Shown in pieces: positions 26,269 to 36,020 of a stretch of DNA of 64,000 nucleotides (the stretch's first letter is position 1; every line of letters starts with the position of its first letter). This DNA is from Lachnospiraceae bacterium (GTDB taxonomy: Bacteria; Bacillota; Clostridia; Lachnospirales; Lachnospiraceae). The notes under the pieces are model-generated. The model was given only the letters and a program-made list of their open reading frames with translations, was not told the origin of the DNA and did no database searches. The stretch is from positions 62,001-126,000 of the forward strand of contig JAFZUY010000023.1 of NCBI GenBank assembly GCA_017618075.1, written 5' to 3'. Both the position numbers and the translations under genes were made by a program.

Positions 26269-26676
26269 TTATTTCATCTTAAAAATCATGGTCAGATCAT
26301 CAGTCATCTGTATTGTCAGAATATCGCCGTTGATGGTCGCTGTGCTCATCCGGACTTTATTCGGACCGCTTGCGTTATCCCAGTAAAGTTCGTATATATC
26401 ACCGTTTTTTACGACCGTTCCTGTATGATCTTTTCCGCTCATGGAAAATGTGAAGGTGTTGCCATCCGAATCAAATTCCGGAATCTTGGTTCCGCTTACC
26501 TTATCCCATACTCCCCAAAATCCGGTGAAACTTGTAGTTGTATTGTTAAGCGTGGACGAAACCACTTTCCATCTTGCGGTAATCGGGTCTCCGCCTGTAT
26601 TTACCGCACAGGCACAAAGACTGACTGCGAGAAAAAGTGCAAGAAAAACACTAAATATCTTTTTTATTCTTTTCAT
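26269..26676 (-). CDS. Small lipoprotein of unknown function
   Basis: 135 aa from the ATG at 26676, preferred because GAGGG lies 7 nt upstream. A longer reading would start inside a TCATAAAAGA element. The signal peptide MKRIKKIFSVFLALFLAVS ends in the lipobox SLCAC, predicting lipidation at that Cys. The mature part has a lipocalin-like pattern (ITARWKVVS at the start, then NTFTFSMSGKDHTG and ILTIQMTDDLTMIFKMK), similar in outline to clostridial DUF5640-like domains. The family assignment is only a guess. It is the last gene downstream of surE. Confidence 0.7.
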   Translation of the reverse strand: MKRIKKIFSVFLALFLAVSLCACAVNTGGDPITARWKVVSSTLNNTTTSFTGFWGVWDKVSGTKIPEFDSDGNTFTFSMSGKDHTGTVVKNGDIYELYWDNASGPNKVRMSTATINGDILTIQMTDDLTMIFKMK

Positions 26677-26702
26677 TTTATCCCTCATAAAAGAATTAAA
26701 TT

Positions 26703-27419
26703 TTATCTTATATTATTTACCACTCCAACAGAAATGTACTTCTCAACGACAGCTCTGAAGTCCGTACCTTCTTCGGCGTCTTCGTTGTAAATTCCGTCCA
26801 CTATGTAGACTCTGGTGCCGTCTTCTTTTTCTTCAAGCAATTTGTAGCCGTCGTGATAGAAAGAATCCGAAGATGTTCCGACATCTCTTCGGATGCCTTT
26901 GCAATCCTCAATCTTTCCGCTCGGAAAATTGATATTTAAAATCTGATGTCTGTCTCTTTTAACATCGATATATTCTTCTAAGAGTTCTTTGAGATATGCA
27001 TCGGTAATATCGTGGCATTTGTTGGCATCTTCCGACAAAGCAATTGCAATATATCCCTGAAATGCCGCTTCAAAGGCAGCGCCGCAGGTGGCCGAGTACT
27101 GAATATCTGTAGCCACATTGTAACCATAATTAATTCCCGAAAGCACAACATCGGGTTTATAAGGCATTACGCTCAAGCTTCCGACTCTCACACAGTCCGC
27201 CGGGGTTCCGCTGCAGGCAAAAGCCTTTACTCCCTCCACGGGAAAATCGTGTGCCTTAATCTCTACGGGCTCTCTTAATGTAATACTCTGTGAAGCCGCG
27301 CTTCTCTGATGTGCGGGAGCGATTACCCACACTTCGCCGTACTCTTTGGCCAGTTTTGCAAGTCTTATTAATCCTTCAGCATCTATTCCGTCATCATTTG
27401 TAATAAGTATCTTTCGCAA
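26703..27419 (-). CDS. surE: 5'/3'-nucleotidase SurE
   Basis: 238 aa from a TTG at 27419 (reads M-R-KILITNDDGID). GCGGAG lies 7 nt upstream, and the start sits just past the upstream stop codon. The N-terminal NDDG metal motif, APAHQRSAASQSITL and VLSGINYGYN are SurE signatures. The enzyme is a divalent-metal phosphatase acting on nucleoside 5'- and 3'-monophosphates. It is part of a leftward run with the acyltransferase, the CrtI-like protein and others. Confidence 0.94.
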   Translation of the reverse strand: MRKILITNDDGIDAEGLIRLAKLAKEYGEVWVIAPAHQRSAASQSITLREPVEIKAHDFPVEGVKAFACSGTPADCVRVGSLSVMPYKPDVVLSGINYGYNVATDIQYSATCGAAFEAAFQGYIAIALSEDANKCHDITDAYLKELLEEYIDVKRDRHQILNINFPSGKIEDCKGIRRDVGTSSDSFYHDGYKLLEEKEDGTRVYIVDGIYNEDAEEGTDFRAVVEKYISVGVVNNIR

Positions 27420-27420
27420 T

Positions 27421-28542
27421 TTATTCTCCGCCTTCCGTTTTCTTTTCTTTTTTCTTTTTGTCAGGTGCCCCAAAGAGAATTCCGACAAACGGAATCAGTC
27501 TCAATATCCACGCCACAATTATTCCTATAAGCAAAGAACATGTCATCCAGATAATTGTCGCAATAAGCCAGTTCGTCTTGGGACATAATTTATCATATAT
27601 TACCTGTGTATAGTCGTGAAGCTGGGGATCCATCAAAAAAGTGATTATGCTGCCCGACGCACATATTCCAAGCACATATCCAATCCACTTTGGGAAGCCT
27701 TTTTTAAACAAATCACAAACGGCTTTAACATCGCAAAAAAGAACAATGGCAATTATCATGCTTGTTCCGCCCAGATTACTTATATTCGATGTTTTCTCAA
27801 GCATTTTATTCGCATAAAAGACATCAAATCCGATGAAAAACATTGAAGCGATATTAAGAGGAATCATCACTTTAATATTCTTTGTCAAATCATTAAACCG
27901 GTTTATAAAATAATAGCCTATAATCGGCGTAATTATGCCGACTCCGAAATACGGAAAGTCTAACGAGAGTCTGCCGTTTTCCCAATAATATTCCACTATC
28001 ATCAGTACTTCCTGTACAAAAAGATAGAGAATGATTAAGTATATGAATGCGCTGTCTTTTAGTTTTTGTACCATCGCTCTTAAGAACGGAAGGAAAAGCA
28101 AAAATGCGATATATGCATGTAAAAACCAGTATTGCCATACAACCGGATCCGAATAAACCACTTTTAATACAATACTGACCGGTTTGGTATGATACTCCGG
28201 AATTGCCTGATATGCAGGATTTGTTTTAATTAAGAATATCAATTGAATGATTTTAAAGCCGACGAGAAGGATTGCGTATCTTAATACTCTTTTAAGTAAA
28301 ACAACTTTTAAACTTTCTTCTTTGCCCAGTAAAAGACCTCCGGATATGAAAAAGAAGACTGTTGGTCCGGCAGTGGCAAGAACATATAGTACCAGGGAAA
28401 TCCAATAAGAGCTTCTTTCCCCCGAAATAGAATAATGATGCATCGCCAAAGTTCCGGTATGAACATAAAAGACCATTCCCATAGCAATGATTTTTAATAT
28501 GTCCAGATATATTTTTCGTTTGCTGTTCTCTTTTCTTTCCAA
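27421..28542 (-). CDS. Acyltransferase family 3 (OafA/WecH-like) membrane protein
   Basis: 373 aa with about ten transmembrane segments. The opening KRKIYLDILKIIAMGMVFYVHTG carries the membrane-embedded His of acyltransferase-3 proteins. FFFISGGLLLGKE is the second conserved block. The C-terminus is highly charged (DKKKKEKKTEGGE). The family O-acetylates or acylates sugars and wall polymers. The acceptor is unknown, and no sugar-synthesis genes are adjacent. Confidence 0.87.
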   Translation of the reverse strand: MERKENSKRKIYLDILKIIAMGMVFYVHTGTLAMHHYSISGERSSYWISLVLYVLATAGPTVFFFISGGLLLGKEESLKVVLLKRVLRYAILLVGFKIIQLIFLIKTNPAYQAIPEYHTKPVSIVLKVVYSDPVVWQYWFLHAYIAFLLFLPFLRAMVQKLKDSAFIYLIILYLFVQEVLMIVEYYWENGRLSLDFPYFGVGIITPIIGYYFINRFNDLTKNIKVMIPLNIASMFFIGFDVFYANKMLEKTSNISNLGGTSMIIAIVLFCDVKAVCDLFKKGFPKWIGYVLGICASGSIITFLMDPQLHDYTQVIYDKLCPKTNWLIATIIWMTCSLLIGIIVAWILRLIPFVGILFGAPDKKKKEKKTEGGE

Positions 28543-28561
28543 ATCCGAATTTCCTACTTTC

Positions 28562-30157
28562 TTAGTTAATTATCTTTTCCTTAACATCCGTTATTTTCTC
28601 AGCTATTTCATTTATAAACGGAAGAATCGGTTTGTTTTTCTCTTCTATCGTTTCAATGGCTGCTTTGCCGGTAAGCGCAGCCATCGGAAGTCCGCCGGGA
28701 TATCTTAGCCAGTGGCCTGCAAGGAAAACGTTCTCCACGCCTCTTACCTCTGCCGAAATATTGGCTTTTCGGCTGACCGCGGTTGTGATAAAGCGCATGT
28801 AGGAACCGTTAGTGTCATTGTTCCTAAAAGCATATGTATACGGAGTCCAGGTATCGAGGATTTCCATTTTTCCGTCGTACGCAGGGAACTTTTTTACTAT
28901 CTCTGCCATGATTGCTTTCGCAATATTGTTCTTGGCCAGATAGTATCTTTTCACGTCGGATTTGTAAAGCTTCTTCCAGAATTTGAAATCCTTCTCATAC
29001 TGAATGACCATCACCTGAACGACGGTTTTGCCTTCGGGCGCTATATAATCTCCGTATTCGCGATAGTTTTTAAGATATATTCTGTCGATTTCCTGCATAC
29101 CGACCTCTATCGGATTGCAGGCAAATCCCAGTGAATCACCGATTTCATCAAACAGTCCGTCCACCGAAAAAGCAACATGGAAAGCCGAATACATCGGAAA
29201 ATCCTTTCTGTGATCTTTGATGTATTTGAAGATTCTCGGCTTATGGCTTTTCTTTCTGATTAACTTCGAGAAAACATATTTTATGTCGCAGGCACAGATA
29301 ATATAATCCGCCGATACTTCCTCGCCGTTTTCAAAGATGATTTTTTCGGCCGTCTTGGTTTTTATCTTAACCTTTTTTTCTATCTTCGGAAGCTTCTTTT
29401 TCTTTAGGACAATCTGCTTTGCCGCCATATTCGGCTCGATTCTGCCGCCTTCTTTTATGTATGTTTTTATCAGACTGTCAGCGATTTTTATCGAACCGCC
29501 GTCTATGATGTCCGCATTTCCGCTCGCAAAAAAGCTGTACACGACGATAAGCCAGTAAGACTCGTATTCCTTCGCGCTGAAATCTAAAAGAAGGTTTCTT
29601 ATTGCCTCGCTTTTAAATCTCTCAGCCCACTGCTCAATGTTAAGACCCATGTAAAGCACGGCGCGTCTCGCAAACTCAAAATGCGAGAGCACGGTTTCTG
29701 CTTCGTTCACGGTCTTCGCAATTTTCGTAATATGCGATAAGTTCGCCGTGATATCGCTCGCTACATTTACGCAGTCTATGAAAAGATTGATTTCCGTCGC
29801 ATCCTCGGGCGAAATCTCAAGCATTTCACGACGCGTCTTTTCGGCATCTCTCCAGAGTGTTACCCGCACACCGTTTGTCTCGGACGAAATTAAGTATGGT
29901 CTTTCGACGATTTTGGTATTCTCGTCGATTACGCCAAGTTCTTTCCACATAAGGTTTGTGGGAGTGCCGTCCGCTGTACCCGTCAGCCAGTGCAGACAGT
30001 TATCAATCCCGTATCCGTTTCGATACCATCCGCTTAAACTGCCGCCGAGGACGGAGTTTTTCTCATATATGGTTGTCTCGTATCCGAGGCGTTCGGCGCA
30101 AATTCCTGCAGAAAGTCCTGCCACGCCGCCTCCGATTATCGCAATTTTCTTACTCAT
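28562..30157 (-). CDS. CrtI-like FAD-dependent oxidoreductase (phytoene-desaturase superfamily)
   Basis: 531 aa. The N-terminal dinucleotide motif KKIAIIGGGVAGLSAG leads into YEKNSVLGGSLSGWYRNGY and NCLHWLTGT. The C-terminal FLAGHWLRYPGGLPMA block is the second FAD contact of CrtI and RetSat proteins. Family members isomerise or desaturate isoprenoids, retinoids or carotenoids, but many clostridial paralogues are uncharacterised. The adjacent Nudix gene (45 bp upstream) hints at isoprenoid-related metabolism. No carotenoid synthase is in view. Confidence 0.85.
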   Translation of the reverse strand: MSKKIAIIGGGVAGLSAGICAERLGYETTIYEKNSVLGGSLSGWYRNGYGIDNCLHWLTGTADGTPTNLMWKELGVIDENTKIVERPYLISSETNGVRVTLWRDAEKTRREMLEISPEDATEINLFIDCVNVASDITANLSHITKIAKTVNEAETVLSHFEFARRAVLYMGLNIEQWAERFKSEAIRNLLLDFSAKEYESYWLIVVYSFFASGNADIIDGGSIKIADSLIKTYIKEGGRIEPNMAAKQIVLKKKKLPKIEKKVKIKTKTAEKIIFENGEEVSADYIICACDIKYVFSKLIRKKSHKPRIFKYIKDHRKDFPMYSAFHVAFSVDGLFDEIGDSLGFACNPIEVGMQEIDRIYLKNYREYGDYIAPEGKTVVQVMVIQYEKDFKFWKKLYKSDVKRYYLAKNNIAKAIMAEIVKKFPAYDGKMEILDTWTPYTYAFRNNDTNGSYMRFITTAVSRKANISAEVRGVENVFLAGHWLRYPGGLPMAALTGKAAIETIEEKNKPILPFINEIAEKITDVKEKIIN

Positions 30158-30202
30158 ATTACATCTTCACATTAATGCCTTCCCTTGGGGCAGGGTCAAC
30201 AT

Positions 30203-30742
30203 TTATTTTACAAATCTGTCGGGCTCATTTACATGTGCGCCTCTACCGTTTTTTGATTCAAACATAAAATCGATTAAACTCGGAAAATACGGTATAAAAG
30301 AGCCGTCCTCAATCATCTTTTTAATCTCTTCCAAGCCCGCCCATTTTACGGCCTTAACTTCCGTTTCCTGGAGAGTCAGTTCATCCAAATCAATATCTTC
30401 TAAAAGAAAGAAATAATCATCAAAACCGTGAACAAAATTAACGGTAAAATGAGGTCTTTCATTCGAAAAATCTCTCTTTAATCCAAGCTCTTCCCACAGT
30501 TCTCTCGCAGCGGAATCTTGCGAAGTCTCGCCCGCTTCGATATGACCGCCGATGCTTAAATCCCAGAGCCCGGGCCATGTAGTCTTAAACGGCTGTCTCT
30601 GCTGGATGAGCATTTCACCCTTTGAATTAAATATGCAGACATGCATCACACAGGTATATGCATCTTCTTCAAATTCCGCGCCGCGCTCCATTATTTTTCC
30701 GGTCTTTTGTCTGTTGATATCGTAAATGTCCCAATATTCCAT
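30203..30742 (-). CDS. Nudix hydrolase (IPP-isomerase-like/YfcD type)
   Basis: 179 aa. A complete Nudix box is seen as GHIEAGETSQDSAARELWEE (about 67-86) followed by LG. The N-terminus MEYWDIYDINRQKTGK and the WPGLWDLSIGGHIE lead are characteristic of the subgroup related to isopentenyl-diphosphate isomerase and YfcD. It probably hydrolyses a nucleoside or isoprenyl diphosphate; substrate unknown. It is flanked by the MFS transporter (11 bp) and the CrtI-like gene. Confidence 0.9.
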   Translation of the reverse strand: MEYWDIYDINRQKTGKIMERGAEFEEDAYTCVMHVCIFNSKGEMLIQQRQPFKTTWPGLWDLSIGGHIEAGETSQDSAARELWEELGLKRDFSNERPHFTVNFVHGFDDYFFLLEDIDLDELTLQETEVKAVKWAGLEEIKKMIEDGSFIPYFPSLIDFMFESKNGRGAHVNEPDRFVK

Positions 30743-30753
30743 TTCTTTTTCCT

Positions 30754-31959
30754 TTATGCTCTTTCAGGTACTTTTTTCATCATCGGATAAATCGCAATCA
30801 CAACAATTACGACACCGACAAGACATACTGCCACTCCGGTTAAAATCATGGTTTTAACTCCGAACACATCAAGGAGTTTACCGCAGATTAAATTGCTGAA
30901 AACACCGCCTAATGTAATCGCCGAATTGATGAACGCCTGGCCTTTTACCTTGTCGTTTTCCATCATCACATTATCCGCAAAATAAGCTGCCACGGGGATA
31001 AACACGGCATATGCGAACATCTGGAAGGACTGGCTTACATACATTTCGATCATCGATGTCGCAAAAATCAGAATCGCTGTTTTTATGAAGAAAGATACCG
31101 CAGAAAAAACAAGCATATGTCTTTCGCTTATCTTTTTTAGCACATATCCGATGAGCGCCATGACGGGAAGTTCGAGAATGGCCTGTAAAAATGTGGCATA
31201 TCCGAGCTGCGTTTCATTTCCGCCGAGGCTCCTTATGATCTGAATCATAAAATCGTTAATCATATTGTGGGCAAAGAAGCAGCACGCCGTTCCGATTAAA
31301 AATACGATAAAGAACGGATATTTTTTTATAAAAGAAATGAAACCGCCGCTTCCTTTTTTTTCTTTTATGATCTCTGAAACCTCGGAAGTCTCTTCGGTCT
31401 TTGGCTTCTTAAAAAAGAAAACATGCAATACCATTATTGCCATCGCGACAATCGTGACATAAAGAATCACGTTTGTTCCGAAATTTTCAACCGCTTTGCC
31501 AAGGAAGAAGCTTGTTACCGCAAAGCCCGCGGAGCCTAAGCCCCTTGCGAGTCCGAAATTAATGTTGCAGCCTGCCTTCGCATACTCGAAATTCATTGCT
31601 ATCATCATCGGCATATACACAAACTGAACCGTGTACATCAAGACGAAAACGACAAAAATAGGCACTTTTTCGGTATTCACAAATATTAAAAAAATCGAGC
31701 CGAGCAAAAGGAAAAGCGAAGAAAACATTACCGTCAGACGGTTTGTAAGAAATTTACCCTTGTCGATGATTCCCGCCACCAGAGGCTGGCCTATTACCGA
31801 CAGAATATTTGATAACGCCAGCGCCAGGCCGACCTGCGTATTGTTAAAGCCTTTGTCCAGCATAAAAACTGCCGCATATGCATGAATCGTACAGAATGCG
31901 ACGAAATAAAGTACATTTATGAGCGTATATCTTAATGTCCAGAGTTTTAGATTTTTCAT
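30754..31959 (-). CDS. MFS transporter (LacY/NupG-like subgroup)
   Basis: 401 aa with twelve predicted transmembrane helices and a central charged cytoplasmic loop (KKPKTEETSEVSEIIKEKKG, about 185-205). The N-terminus (YTLINVLYFVAFCTIHAYAAVFMLDKGF then TQVGLALALSNI) resembles the MFS_1-like sugar/nucleoside symporter branch. Substrate and direction are unknown. The gene heads a leftward cluster with the Nudix, CrtI-like, acyltransferase and SurE genes. Confidence 0.88.
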   Translation of the reverse strand: MKNLKLWTLRYTLINVLYFVAFCTIHAYAAVFMLDKGFNNTQVGLALALSNILSVIGQPLVAGIIDKGKFLTNRLTVMFSSLFLLLGSIFLIFVNTEKVPIFVVFVLMYTVQFVYMPMMIAMNFEYAKAGCNINFGLARGLGSAGFAVTSFFLGKAVENFGTNVILYVTIVAMAIMVLHVFFFKKPKTEETSEVSEIIKEKKGSGGFISFIKKYPFFIVFLIGTACCFFAHNMINDFMIQIIRSLGGNETQLGYATFLQAILELPVMALIGYVLKKISERHMLVFSAVSFFIKTAILIFATSMIEMYVSQSFQMFAYAVFIPVAAYFADNVMMENDKVKGQAFINSAITLGGVFSNLICGKLLDVFGVKTMILTGVAVCLVGVVIVVIAIYPMMKKVPERA

Positions 31960-31975
31960 TAAGTATCTTTCTATT

Positions 31976-32008
31976 AAAAAATGACCTTAGCGTAATAAGG
32001 TCATTTTA
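31976..32008. terminator. Terminator between the MFS and antiporter genes
   Basis: ATGACCTTA and TAAGGTCAT form a 9-bp stem extended by A and T tracts (AAAA/TTTT) around GCGTAA. On the - strand it ends the antiporter transcript. Confidence 0.85.
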
Positions 32009-32048
32009 ATATTCATAGGACTTTTTTTCAACCAAAAACCGTATTGTA

Positions 32049-33233
32049 TTATGTCTCTTCGGTTTCGGGCCACTTCGAATAAAGTACTTTCAGTAGAATC
32101 GGCGTAAGCACCGACGAAGTGATAATTAAAAGGATAACCGATGTAAAGTAAACGGGATCAAGAAGTCCGACATTCATACCCTTTTGCGATACGATTAGGG
32201 CAACTTCGCCTCTGGTCATCATTCCGACACCAATTTTAAGCGCATGCTTCATCGGTGTTCTGCAAATCTTTGCAAACAGTCCGCAGCCTATAATCTTTGA
32301 AAGAAGAGCTACCGCCACGAAACAAAGCGAGAAAAGAAGGATTTCGCCGTTTATATTTTTTACATTTGTTTTAAGTCCGATACTTGCGAAGAAAATCGGT
32401 CCGAAAAGCACGTACGAATTGATATCCATTCTTCTTGCGATAAATTCGGAATCGTGAATATTGCAAAGGATAATTCCCGCAAGGTACGCACCCGTGATAT
32501 CTGCTATTCCGAAGTATTTCTCGGCAGAGTACGCCATGATAAGGCAGAATGCAAGACCCGCTATCGTGATTCGGCGCGAATGCGGATATCTCTGGTCGAT
32601 TTTCTTGAATATTCTGTAAGCGAAAAATCCGCCGACAATCGAAATACATGTGAATAAAACCGTGTTGCAGACAACGGTTACGGGCTTTGCCGCGGAATCG
32701 TAAAAACCGATTACTACGGTTAAAACTATCATACCGATTACATCGTCGATAATCGCCGCATTTAAAATCGTGGTTCCGATTTTTCCTTTCAGATACCCCA
32801 TCTCACGAAGCGACTCGACCGTGATACTCACACTCGTCGCAGTCATAATCGTTCCGATAAACAGTGCCCTGAAAAACTCTTCGCTTCCAACCTTGTCAAA
32901 TCCGTAAAAGCACATATAAAGCAGTGTTCCGCCCACAAGAGGAACAAACACTCCGGCACATGCGATACCAAATGCCATGGGACCTGTTTTTACGAGGTCT
33001 TTTAAATTTGTTTCAAGTCCTGCTGAGAACATCAAGAGAATTACGCCGATTTCCGCCATCTGCAGGATAAAATCATTGGTCTGGACCCATCCTAAAACAC
33101 AGGGACCGATTAAAAGACCGGCAATTATTTCCCCGACAACCTGCGGCGCCTTGCATTTTCTGGCTATAAGTCCGAAAAGCTTGGCAACGATAATGATTAT
33201 CGCAAGATCTTTAAATATACTGTATGCTTCCAT
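32049..33233 (-). CDS. CPA2-family cation:proton antiporter (KefB/NapA-like)
   Basis: 394 aa, about twelve transmembrane helices. APQVVGEIIAGLLIGPCVLG (about 29-48), SAGLETNLKDL, NAAIIDDVIGMIVL (the DD ion-binding pair) and GVGMMTRGEVALIV are the CPA2 hallmarks. It exchanges Na+ or K+ for H+. There is no C-terminal TrkA-N domain, so it is a short form. It is monocistronic between a terminator and the ABC exporter operon on the other strand. Confidence 0.92.
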   Translation of the reverse strand: MEAYSIFKDLAIIIIVAKLFGLIARKCKAPQVVGEIIAGLLIGPCVLGWVQTNDFILQMAEIGVILLMFSAGLETNLKDLVKTGPMAFGIACAGVFVPLVGGTLLYMCFYGFDKVGSEEFFRALFIGTIMTATSVSITVESLREMGYLKGKIGTTILNAAIIDDVIGMIVLTVVIGFYDSAAKPVTVVCNTVLFTCISIVGGFFAYRIFKKIDQRYPHSRRITIAGLAFCLIMAYSAEKYFGIADITGAYLAGIILCNIHDSEFIARRMDINSYVLFGPIFFASIGLKTNVKNINGEILLFSLCFVAVALLSKIIGCGLFAKICRTPMKHALKIGVGMMTRGEVALIVSQKGMNVGLLDPVYFTSVILLIITSSVLTPILLKVLYSKWPETEET

Positions 33234-33458
33234 CTTCCCAAATCGAATAAAAATCTTCCAAATAGAAAACCTGTCTAACGTTTCATATAATGCGCCTTTT
33301 ATTTTGATTATTCAAGTCTTTTATGAAAAACCGTATTTTTTCCCTCTTATATAAATATAATTTTTCGCAAATTTGCAATTGACTCGTCCCTTGGGACCGA
33401 GTTTATACTCTGCTTAACAAAGGAAATTAAGCTCATAAAAGATACGTAAGGACTTAAA

Positions 33459-34376
33459 ATGGCAAATCTTCTTTTACTTATAAAACGAAATAAAATATGG
33501 GTTGCTCTTGGAATACTTATGACGATTCTTTCAAATCTGTCACAGATGACCTTCGTATATTTAATCGGAAAACTGGTCAACCATATTGAGAGCCACTCTT
33601 CGATTAAGCTTTCTTTTATACTGCTTATCGCTCTCCTTATGGCAACAAACGCATTTACGCTTCTTTTAAAGCAGTACTTAGGAAGGCTTTCGACAGAAAA
33701 AATGGCTCACTCCCTTCGTATGGGCTATGCCAAGAGGCTGATTAAAAAAACCGTAAAAGAAAAAACCAGCGCTTCCCTGGCTATGTCCGTTGCACAGAAT
33801 GAACTAGCCCAGGCAAACAATTATCTTTCAAATACGCTTTTTGACATTGCGGGAATGCTTATTATGGCTGTGCTTGTAACTGTTTATCTTCTTTTACAAA
33901 ATGTCCTTTTAACCCTTGTCATTATAGTTCCGACGCTTCTTATACTAGCTTACGTCAGCTTTTCAAGCAGGCGTCTTTCAACCATCGTTTCGCTCGCGCA
34001 AAACGAAAAAAACAAAATGAATAAAGTCGCATATTCTCTCATTCACGCCTTCCCTTCAGTAAAAATCTTTTCCGGCGAAAAGCTTTGCCTTAATGCATAT
34101 AACGAAAGTTTCAATGTTTGGAAAAAACAGTGGGAAAAAATGGGTCGCCTTTCTGCTTTATACAATACTCTCTCAGGTGTGTTATCGAGAATTCCTCTTC
34201 TTCTTTTGTTATTAATCGGAGGTTTTATGGTTATTCGAGGCGACATTTTAATGGGTACGCTCATTGTCTTTGTAATAATGCAGGGAAGCCTCTCGGAATC
34301 AATCATGAACCTGCCAAACTGGATTGCCAATTTTAAGGTATTTACGACCAACCTTTCACGTATAGATATTGAATAA
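33459..34376 (+). CDS. ABC exporter transmembrane subunit 1 (no ATPase domain)
   Basis: 305 aa. Six transmembrane helices of an ABC-type-1 exporter (helix starts near 13, 48, 130, 155, 240 and 270), with an EAA-like cytoplasmic stretch ending SRIDIE*. The chain stops exactly where the linker to the NBD begins in fused half-transporters. A stop codon and a new RBS (GGAG) precede the ATPase gene 12 bp later. The split is therefore genuine at sequence level rather than a frameshift: there is no continuing NBD frame upstream of the next start. Confidence 0.87.
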   Translation: MANLLLLIKRNKIWVALGILMTILSNLSQMTFVYLIGKLVNHIESHSSIKLSFILLIALLMATNAFTLLLKQYLGRLSTEKMAHSLRMGYAKRLIKKTVKEKTSASLAMSVAQNELAQANNYLSNTLFDIAGMLIMAVLVTVYLLLQNVLLTLVIIVPTLLILAYVSFSSRRLSTIVSLAQNEKNKMNKVAYSLIHAFPSVKIFSGEKLCLNAYNESFNVWKKQWEKMGRLSALYNTLSGVLSRIPLLLLLLIGGFMVIRGDILMGTLIVFVIMQGSLSESIMNLPNWIANFKVFTTNLSRIDIE

Positions 34377-34388
34377 ACGGAGAAAAAT

Positions 34389-35024
34389 ATGATTGAACTT
34401 AAAAATGTATCATTTAATTACGAAAATGCATCCATATTTGAAAACCTTTCTCTTTATGTCGCCGAAGGCGAAAAAATCGGTATTGTCGGGGAAAGCGGAT
34501 GCGGTAAAAGTACATTACTTAAACTGATGGCAGGACTTTACGTTCCTTCTTCGGGCGAAATAATTGTCGATGGCGTACGTGCTCCGGAGGAGATCATAAA
34601 AAAAGTATCTGTTGTAATGCAGTCTCCCATGCTCCTGCCTCTTTCAATTCTCGAAAACATCACTATGGGACATGAATATGAGGATTCTAAAATAGAAAAA
34701 ATCATCGAATCGGCTAACCTTAAAAAATGGATTGATTCTTTGCCCGAAGGGCTTAATACCTATATCGGAGACAGCGCAGACGAGCTTTCCGGCGGACAGG
34801 CTCAGCGTATAGCCATCGCAAGAGCTATGTTTAAGGATTCAAAAAACCTTTTACTCGACGAGCCGACCTCCGCGCTTGACGGTGAAAACGCCGCATCGGT
34901 ACTCGAAGCCATCAATCACTTTACCGAAGGCAAAACTGTGGTTCATGTGACTCACAGAAAGAAACACCTTGTTGGATACGACCGTATTTTCCTTATGGAA
35001 AACGGAAAATTATTGGAAATATAG
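34389..35024 (+). CDS. ABC exporter ATPase subunit (stand-alone NBD)
   Basis: 211 aa. Walker A GESGCGKST (about 37-45), Q-loop VVMQSP, signature LSGGQAQR (about 135-142), Walker B NLLLDEPTSALDGE, and H-loop HVTHRKKH. It begins directly with the beta strand IELKNVSFNYENA, the normal start of an exporter NBD. It energises both neighbouring TMD subunits, or is shared as a homodimer. TMD-NBD-TMD co-linearity supports one complex. Confidence 0.93.
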   Translation: MIELKNVSFNYENASIFENLSLYVAEGEKIGIVGESGCGKSTLLKLMAGLYVPSSGEIIVDGVRAPEEIIKKVSVVMQSPMLLPLSILENITMGHEYEDSKIEKIIESANLKKWIDSLPEGLNTYIGDSADELSGGQAQRIAIARAMFKDSKNLLLDEPTSALDGENAASVLEAINHFTEGKTVVHVTHRKKHLVGYDRIFLMENGKLLEI

Positions 35025-35048
35025 AACAGCTTTTTAAGGAAAAAAACC

Positions 35049-36020
35049 ATGAACAAAAAAGTATGGAAAATTTTAAAAGACATCGGAATGCTTAAATTCT
35101 TTGTTCTCATTCTTTTACTGCGCCTTCCTTTCGATTTTCTAAACGGTGTCATTTCTGCCAATATGCTCGAATCTTTTATACGTTTAGCCGAAAAAGGACA
35201 AAGCGAAAATCTCTTAAAGACCTTTGGCACTTTCCTTCTTTTTACCGTTCTTTTATTTGGATATAATGTCACAATCTGGGCCGCTATCTCCGTAAAAGCG
35301 GACATGCTTCTTCAAAAAAGGCTTAGAAACAGACTTCTTAATCACATTTTATCCCGTAACGGTGGGGAAATGGCAGCATACTCCGCCGGCGATTTAATCA
35401 CACGATTAAACAATGATGTCGACCGCGTAAATGACTATCTTACAACTCCCGTTAACCTTATGCATACCGCGATTGCGACCTTTAATATTATTTTTTCATC
35501 CGTAATTCTCCTTATTTTAAACCCCTCGCTTTACCTTCTTACCATTTTGGTGACGGTGCCTTTCTTTATATTAAGCAGCATCATAATCATAAGAAAGATT
35601 CCTTATTACAGGAAAAAATCCCAGGAATCGTATGCAAATTATACCAACTGGATCGAGCCTGTCATAAATGCCAATGATTCGATAAATGTTTTCGACGGTG
35701 AGGAAATTGTTCTTAAAAAAGTCGAGGAAGCCAGCAAAGAGATACTTATCCAAAACGTAAAAGCTCATACTCTCACAGCCTGGTCTTCATTTTTCAATAT
35801 TATTTCCGGTAATCTCGGTTACGTGTTGCTACTGCTTTGCGGAAATAGTATGATGGGTGTAGGTGTAAAAGATTATGCCCAACTTCTAAAAATCACCCAG
35901 TACCGTGCGGAAATGATGAAAGGCAGCTTCATCGTAAATGCAGGATTAAACGGAATGAAAACAAATCTTGCTGGCGCCGCACGTATTGAAGAAATGTTGG
36001 ATTCTGACGGAGAAAAATAA
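35049..36020 (+). CDS. ABC exporter transmembrane subunit 2 (no ATPase domain)
   Basis: 323 aa, again a full six-helix ABC-type-1 membrane domain (GDLITRLNNDVDRVNDYL is the conserved coupling-helix region, about 113-130). It ends at ARIEEMLDSDGEK with no NBD after it. The two TMD genes are homologous in layout but clearly diverged, which suggests a heterodimeric pore. The stop is followed immediately by the MerR start. Confidence 0.87.
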   Translation: MNKKVWKILKDIGMLKFFVLILLLRLPFDFLNGVISANMLESFIRLAEKGQSENLLKTFGTFLLFTVLLFGYNVTIWAAISVKADMLLQKRLRNRLLNHILSRNGGEMAAYSAGDLITRLNNDVDRVNDYLTTPVNLMHTAIATFNIIFSSVILLILNPSLYLLTILVTVPFFILSSIIIIRKIPYYRKKSQESYANYTNWIEPVINANDSINVFDGEEIVLKKVEEASKEILIQNVKAHTLTAWSSFFNIISGNLGYVLLLLCGNSMMGVGVKDYAQLLKITQYRAEMMKGSFIVNAGLNGMKTNLAGAARIEEMLDSDGEK

